64,000 nt of DNA, taken from NCBI GenBank assembly GCA_016271365.2, contig CM057454.1, positions 1,166,182,055-1,166,246,054 on the forward strand. Reading direction: 5' to 3'. Source of the DNA: Neoceratodus forsteri (taxonomy: Eukaryota > Chordata > Ceratodontiformes > Ceratodontidae). The notes below the pieces were generated by a model, which worked only from the letters and a program-made list of their open reading frames with translations, was not told where the DNA came from and searched no databases. Positions within the stretch are counted from its first letter, which is position 1; each line of letters starts with the position of its first letter. The translations under genes were made by a program, and so were the position numbers. Below are positions 58,486 through 64,000 of this stretch, in pieces.

Positions 58486-59161
58486 TAATGAGAACAAATT
58501 AAATATTGAGCCTAGATCAGGAAGGTTTTTATTTGAATAAGAATTGTGAATATAGGATATCCATTAGCAAAAGCAATAATGTAGTGCAGTTAATAAAACT
58601 ATAGATGTCTTTTAGATATTTAAAATGTGAATGGGGAATGGATCCCCTATAAATATTGGTGCAATAAATATTAATTTTGTATATTTAGGAAATTAATGTA
58701 GATTAATCATGTTTAGATCATAATAACTATTGTGTTTAAGTATGGGTTATTGGTTTGTTTTTTCAGTCCCTTTTCCTTTCCTATTCCCTCCCACCCCTTT
58801 CCTTTCTTCGTCTTTCCTTTCTTAAGCATCCATTGATAATATTGTTTGGATGAGTAATGGCTCAAATTGATTGCTATAATTGAATAGAGCCTGTTTTGTA
58901 TATCAAAGGGTAACGAACATGTTTTTTACCACAAAAATGAAGGCAGTGATAACTGTTATGGTCTAATTGTGTCACGTGGTGTTTTTAGAAATGTATTTAA
59001 AGAGTGGATATGGTATGGTCCCTAGCCTTTGATAAGACACGTTTGTCTGAAACGCGTCAGGCAGGACCTTTGGTGCTATTTTATTAATAAAAGTATGTTA
59101 TTTTATTATGTAGTGGTGTCCCTCTGTTGAGGTATATCGGTGCTCGAAACCTTTTAAAGCT
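58437..59161 (+). repeat. PLE right terminal repeat (pLTR2)
   Basis: About 725 bp copy of the left repeat. It overlaps the last codons of the endonuclease frame. Small differences from pLTR1 (for example an extra CTATTCCCTCCCA near 58780) indicate divergence after insertion or an already diverged source. Confidence 0.85.
59017..59068 (+). ncRNA. Hammerhead-ribozyme-like motif, right pLTR
   Basis: Stem I pairs GGTCC with GGACC and GCCT with AGGC perfectly, with an internal CTA/A loop. The core reads TTGATA where CUGAUGA is expected (one base short). Stem II is AGACA-CGTT-TGTCT, followed by the conserved GAAA, short stem III (C-GC-G) and the preferred cleavage triplet GTC. This is type I hammerhead order. 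Apart from the core it is the better preserved of the two copies. Confidence 0.65.
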
Positions 59162-59495
59162 CCTTAGGGGGGTATGTAGACATATCCCTCAAGCAGATTC
59201 TTGACCCTATCCAGGGTCAGTGAGAGGAGTAATGTCTTCCCATCAGCGGGGCTGGGACTATGCACAGGGATTTCAGTAGCATCTATGTCAGACCGAACGT
59301 ACGTAAGGACTCCCCTTCCCCTTTTACCCACCCTGTCCTTCCTAAAGAAGTTATAGCCTGGTAGTGCAATTTCATCATGCCTGATGCTCGGCTTCTGCCA
59401 GGACTCAAAGATACCTAGTGTGTCAGGGGTATGCTGACCAACCCAGGCTTCGCGTTCAGCCATTTTAGGTTGTATACTTCGAGCATTGGTTCAGG
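59162..59495 (-). pseudogene. L2-clade endonuclease, N-terminal part
   Basis: Minus-strand frame with NARSIQPKMAE, LGIFESWQKPSIRHDEIAL, PGYNFFRKDRVGKRGRG and a terminal GYVYIPP. The next expected residues (PGSHYLPPF) lie at about 54300, on the other side of the PLE. These are the first motifs of an L2 apurinic-like endonuclease, which nicks target DNA. Ser in the usual SETW block remains but Thr is lost (ESW). It is the 5' portion of the L2 at 51560-54300. Confidence 0.85.
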
Positions 59496-60011
59496 TGGGT
59501 TGTGATGTGGCGGGAGGGTGAATATTGCTCAAGGGAGGGTGGTTTAGAGATAAGGCAATGAAGTAGTTGTCAGAGCAGAGGAGGAGGAGGCAGGGGAGAT
59601 TGGCAACACAGCTCAAGTTACCCATATTAGGGTGTGGCTAGGTAACTGAATTGAGTAAAGGGAGCTGGGGGTAGGGTAGGAAAAGAAGAGCTGTGGTTAG
59701 GGGAGTCACAAGTATAGATATATTTGGGTGTCTTATCAAGATAAATTGGGTGTGTATTAGATTAGGTGTGCCAGATATACGTCAGTATGTGCTAGCTGAA
59801 GGGCGATGACAAGGAGGCAAATAAGGGCTAAAAGGACTGTATGTTGACAGATAACAATAAGAACAGTGTTGGAGGATTAAATGGGTCTTAATGCAAATAC
59901 AGTAGCTTAGAAAGCTGACCTAGGGTTTCACACAGTGCACTAGTACACCTGTTAGACCAGGATCATATACCTGTCTAATGATGCCTTCCAGTGACAGACC
60001 AGTGTACATAG
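59496..60011. other. Probable L2 5' region
   Basis: No recognised coding. By position it may be the 5' UTR or ORF1 remnant of the split L2 (minus strand). Confidence 0.35.
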
Positions 60012-61310
60012 ATGCATAGACAATGTCGGCAGAGAAGAGCCTATTGCCCACTCAGTCTGTCTATTTGAGCATGTAAGTTCACTTTATGTTTTTCTGGAAG
60101 TCTGTTGCTCCTCACCTCCAGAATTCCCTTATGTCTGTCCCATGCATTCTTAAATCCTGTGATTATTTTAGCCCCCACCACTTCTTCTGGCAGGGTGTTC
60201 CACTTGTCCACTACCCATACTGTGAAGAAATTCTTCCTCATGTTTCCTCTGAATTGCCCCCCCAACTTCATCCCATGCCCTCTAATCCTGGAACATCTTT
60301 TTCGCTGGAAAATAGTGTGTTCCTGCACCCTGTTCCTCCCTGTAAGGTACTTGTATGTCTCTATCCTATCCCCTCTCTACCTCCTCTCCCTCAGGGAGTA
60401 CATATTCAAGTCCTTCAACCTGTCCTCATAGGACTTGGGATGCAATCCCTGTACCATCTTTGTTGCCCTCCTCTACCCTGTCTATGTCCTTATGTAGGTA
60501 CAGTCTCCAGAACTGTACACTGTACTCCAGGTGGGGCTTCATTAGTGTCTTGTATAGTGGAATTAAGACCTCCCTTTTCCTGCTGGTGATGCCCCTGCCT
60601 GTGCATCCCAGCATCGTATTTGCTTTACCTGCTGACTTGTCACACTGTTTTCTTAACTTGAGGTTATCAGAGATGATAACCCCTATGTCCCTTTCCTGCT
60701 TGGTGCATGCTATATCCTCAACCCCCAACTGATATGTTGTTCCAGGGTTTTTGTGCCCCATATGCATTATCTTGTATAGCTCTGCATTGAATTTCAATTG
60801 CCAAACCCTTGACCATTCTTCAAGCTTCTGCAGGTCCCTCCTCATTCTGTCTACATCCTCTGGCGTGTCCACTCTGTTACAGAGCTTCTTGTCATCAGTG
60901 AACAGGGAAATTCTGCCTTCTAGGTCCTGCATAATGTAGCTGATGAAGATATTGAATAGGACTGGTGCAAGCACTGATCCCTGTGGTACCCACTTGTCAC
61001 TCTTCCCTCGGTGGAGTGGCAGCCATTTACCATCACCCTCTGTGTCCTGCCGCCCAGCCAGTTACCTACCAACTGGACTGCTGTCCTGCCCAACTGCCAT
61101 ATTCCTCAGTTTGTTTAATAGCCTTCTATAAGGCAATTCTTGTTGGGGGTAGGAAGAAATAGGCTGTTGGTTAACTAGGATCAGCAGCTTATCCAGTAGG
61201 TAGGGAAATGGGCAGACTAGGTGGGCCAAGCAATCCTTTTCTGCCATCAAAGTCTATGTTTCTATATGGCATGGTATCAAAGGCCTTGCTGAAGTCAAGT
61301 TAGGCCACAT
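60012..61310 (-). pseudogene. CR1-clade LINE, antisense 3' copy
   Basis: Reading right to left: LDFSKAFDTMP (about 61300-61266), interrupted by a sense CR1 tail, then RRLLNKLRNMAVGQ (about 61125), LAPVLFNIFISYI, SLFTDDKKLCNRVDTPED (about 60900, FADD changed to FTDD), HMGHKNPGTTYQLG, MLGCTGRGITS, KPHLEYSVQFWRLYL and a C-terminal frame (60328-60041) with KRCSRIRGHGMKLGG. It ends in a 3' UTR with the antisense tail CATAGATGCATAGACAATG near 60012. It resembles the copies at 13054-15714 and 43125-45577. Confidence 0.85.
61129..61265 (+). mobile_element. Short sense CR1 3' tail inside antisense CR1
   Basis: A 137 bp piece: GCAATTCTTGTTGGGGGTAG, the end of the CR1 frame, then GGTGGGCCAAGCAATCC and the tail TCTATGTTTCTATA. 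It splits the antisense copy between FDTMP and RRLLNKL. TTCTATA lies on both sides (left 61121-61128, right 61258-61265, overlapping the tail), so the duplication merges with the tail repeat. Severe 5' truncation is typical of CR1. Confidence 0.85.
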
Positions 61311-63803
61311 CCTATCTGAGTCAATGGAGAACTGAGAAGATTAACTTTTCAGTGATTGCTGGACTGAGTCTATAAAGGTAATTGCCCAGATAGGGTGTGT
61401 GGGAAGATGCCGAAGGCGTTGGGAATTAACTGATCTTAGTCACTGGCACAGGCAGTAAAACTAGCGGTTTTACTATCGTGCTGCAACACATTTTCTGACA
61501 GCAGCAGACACAATGCCAAGTGTCAACCCTGTTCTGTCAGGGATGTCTCTGTGTTGTCTGTACGCCCGCCCAACCCCACCCCGGTTTCTATATATACACA
61601 ACTCCAACTCGGAGTTGTCTTGGGAAGGGGGTGCAACACCGGGAGGTGCACCACCAGTGTCTTCAGGGACCAGCTCAGTGACCCGACGATTTTGGGCGAA
61701 ATCTGTCACTGTGCTGGTCTTCGCTGTCCCGGTGTTGCCATACGGTTTGCATACCGAAACTAGCAACTGGCCAAGGAGTTAGCAGATTAGAAAGTTACAC
61801 TAGTAAAATTGAATCAAAATGAATTGTAGCAGGCAGGATAAATTAATTGTACTTAAATTACATGTAGAATGTTATTCTTAAAAAGTGAACCCAGCCGTGG
61901 CTAAGCTTAAGAACTGGCTGAAGGGGATCGCTCAGTGCACTAGGAAAATGACCTTTTGCAAAGAGGATAAACTGGTCATTGGTAGGTTAACAAACTGGCC
62001 AGAATATCAAATATTTCAACATGTGGCCATTACACCATATTTCTATTAACAATAAATATTGCTTTGAGGAGCTGACAAATCTTGACAGGCAGCTGGTACT
62101 CCGTGTCGGGAGCTCAAGCGAATCGAAGTGAGGCCGAGAAGAAATGGCAACAATCTGAAATTAATTTCGACCTAAGCAAGGTGCCAAAAGGTCTCGGGTC
62201 CTTACCTTGAAATGCAGGTAGCGGGCAAGGAGTAGCTCCGTATGGGTGGATTGCCCGAGGTGAGGGAGGGAGGGAGGTTGAGGAGAGAAAATGGGTATGG
62301 TTAGGTGAGGGGGAGGCTGAGGGAGGAGACTTAAACAAAAGAGAAAATGGGTGGCGAATCAGGGAAAGGGCAACAACAAAAGAAAGGAAAACAACAAGAA
62401 GTGCCAAATCAGCTTGGGGGGCTTGAACAAACAAGGAAAATAAGAAGAAAAAGGTACCAAATTAGGTCACCACGGGCGGAGACTAAGTGGGAGGGGGGCA
62501 AGACAGAGGGAAAGTCAAGGAGTTAAGCAGAGAGCTAGAAGAAACAAAGAAATTTAGCCCACTCAGTAGCCTCTAAACAGCAGTTTAAAAAAAAAAAATT
62601 TAGCAAATCCAGTAAGCTCTATGCAGCAAGTTATGTTGTTGTTATAAAAACAGGTACATAAGGTATCACAGTAAGCACTACAGAGCATGTAAAAGAAAAA
62701 CAATGTGGGGACTAATCGGTGAAAGATTCACGAGGCAGACTAGATGAAGAGGGTGGAGGAGCAGTGGGGCAGGATTTAAGGGGGCACTCGTAGAGATGAC
62801 TGACCCAGCTGAGAAAGCTGATGATTTAATAATTATGTATCATGGCTGATCATGATCAATTATTTTTAAAGATCATGTTTAAGCTACAAAACCAATCATT
62901 GTGATCATGACGAACAATGATTAACTATGAACGTTAAATGGCCGCCAATCAAAAAACAGTGATGTTATAGAAATGGGGATTGTGATAAATCATGATCTTA
63001 TATTTTGCTGGCCATAGTCAAGATTACTGCAATAGATGAAAAACAATAGATTTTTTTCCTATACCTTTGGAATTTTTCTTGTCTTCTATTTAGACACATT
63101 TATTAGTAATCAATGCATCTATATAAGCACACTTCTTCAAATATAGTTTCTCTGAATCCTCACTTCTTACTCTTGTAATAATGGCTCAGATTGGTTTATA
63201 TACAGTAGCCCCATTCAGTAGTTTTGCTTATTGTTTTCCTACGAGTATTTTATTTGTGCTCAAAACCTTTCATAGCAGTCTGCAAACAAATACTGTCAAA
63301 GTAGAATTATTTTAAAAGTAGAATTTGTCATTGTTTTGGTCCATAAACTATAACATGCAAAAAAGTAAATAAAAATATATGAGTTCATTTTCTTGTAGAA
63401 AGTAGTCCCTATTGTTTGCATTAGTGACTGTTATTGAACTTCTGTTCTAGGTTTGTACCACAAGAAGGCAGTGGTGAACGTAACTGTTTAGCTTCCCCTT
63501 GTGTTCTATCCTCCCCCTCTTCACACACTCCGTCTGGCAATGTTGCATTCTCGGTATTTATTTAGTCTTTGGTAACTGGGTAAGTGCACTGATCCAAGGG
63601 ACAGTTTTCAGGCATGACTGGGCCACACAGGTGGCAGATGCAGAGTTAGTGACAAGTTATACAATGAATACAAGCCATGTGGCTATACAGACATCATTGG
63701 TGAACAAAGTGGATATACAGGCATCACTGGGGAACAAAGAAAGCGACATAGAAAGTACAATTAATGAAAGACTGAAAAAAAAAAAAACATTAGTACATCA
63801 TGA
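61311..63803. other. Unassigned DNA
   Basis: Includes a GC-richer block at 61390-61790 and AG-rich sequence at 62250-62520. A consensus-like splice donor occurs on the minus strand (CAAG then GTAAGG near 62205). Palindromic TGATCATGATCA lies near 62850. No recognisable gene or transposon domain. Confidence 0.4.
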
Positions 63804-64000
63804 TATAGAAACATAGACGTTGACAGCAGATAAGGACCACAAGGCCCATCCAGTCTGCCCATAAGGATAACTGGCCAGTGCAAATTAACGCGTGATGGGG
63901 AAAAAAAAACAAAACAAAAAAACGTACAAGACAATAGTCAAGTTCGAGAGCCCATGAAGCAGGTAGTGAGGGATGTAAGACAGGAGTCCAGAGAAATGAG
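63804..64000 (-). mobile_element. CR1-clade 3' end, antisense (runs off window)
   Basis: The plus strand reads ATAGAAACATAGACGTTGAC then AGCAGATAAGGACCACAAGG and CCCATCCAGTCTGCCCATAA, the complement of a CR1 tail and 3' UTR. The A-rich tract just before it and the continuation past 64000 hide its full extent. Confidence 0.75.

Larger units (their letters stand above)
54301..59161 (+). mobile_element. Penelope-like element (PLE), nearly full length
   Basis: A 4.86 kb unit bounded by direct terminal repeats (pLTRs), with one degraded coding region between. Coding order is N-terminal region, reverse transcriptase, Cys-rich knuckle, GIY-YIG endonuclease, which is the defining order of endonuclease-bearing PLEs. 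It sits in opposite orientation inside the endonuclease gene of an L2. The left L2 sequence stops at GTAGTGGCTTCC (54300) and the right resumes at GGGGGGTATGTAGAC (about 59166). A target duplication is not clear. Confidence 0.85.

Noticed and set aside
60086..60732. Plus-strand frames of 167 and 125 residues
   Set aside because: Antisense shadows of the minus-strand CR1 copy at 60012-61310.
62114..62434. Minus-strand 106-residue frame with a consensus-like splice donor near 62205, considered as a first exon
   Set aside because: A single donor match is expected by chance and no protein family or downstream exon was recognised; transcript data would be needed.

Overview
The window looks like repeat-dense, non-coding DNA from a large vertebrate genome. 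I see no intact host protein-coding gene and no rRNA or tRNA gene. Its mobile-element mix is CR1-clade LINEs (3' ends with a TTCTATG-type tail), L2-clade LINEs, a Penelope-like element, a hAT transposase, TTAA-flanked MITEs of the Kolobok/T2 type and MIR-like core-SINE pieces. That mix suggests a tetrapod or lungfish-grade vertebrate, perhaps an amphibian such as a caecilian. This is inference; the species cannot be read from the sequence.

Layout. 1-2.3 kb: CACTGGGG-type repeats, then a 1.6 kb foldback element (716-2320). 2.7-6.1 kb: two CR1 copies head to tail. 6.08-15.92 kb: a segment bounded by inverted TAGGGCTGTGCA termini and a 6-of-8 matching flanking octamer, so possibly one hAT-type element later filled with an LTR-like block (6307-7665) and CR1 copies. 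16.4-18.2 kb: tandem and foldback satellite-like repeats. 18.4-24.3 kb: CR1 and L2 fragments plus three small palindromic or TIR elements. 24.3-27.9 kb: AT-rich DNA with one MIR-like SINE. 27.9-29.0 kb: a 580 bp tandem duplication, each unit holding a foldback element and an internally deleted piece of hAT transposase. 30.1-32.2 kb: a broken hAT transposase (minus strand). 32.2-38.6 kb: mostly low-complexity DNA. 38.6-39.1 kb: a 54 bp minisatellite. 39.4-39.65 kb: a degenerate exon resembling the N-terminal (MNNL) domain of Jagged-type Notch ligands, the only host-gene-like protein similarity seen.

39.8-49.3 kb: CR1 copies interrupted by a 1.6 kb candidate solo LTR with a CAAG duplication, two TTAA MITEs and an L2. 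49.5-51.4 kb: a second foldback element (ATA-flanked). 51.4-59.5 kb: an L2 element (minus strand) split inside its endonuclease domain by a near full-length Penelope-like element (54301-59161). That element has terminal pLTRs, each with a hammerhead-ribozyme-like fold, an RT with YIDD, a Cys-rich knuckle and a GIY-YIG endonuclease. 60.0-61.3 kb: an antisense CR1 holding a short sense CR1 tail insertion. The right end runs into another antisense CR1 tail.

No genes cooperate here in the operon sense. The elements mainly record nested insertion history. The points most worth following up are the ribozyme-bearing Penelope element nested in L2, the Jagged-like exon relic, the two ATATTC-punctuated foldback elements, and the Russian-doll insertions at 47-49 kb.
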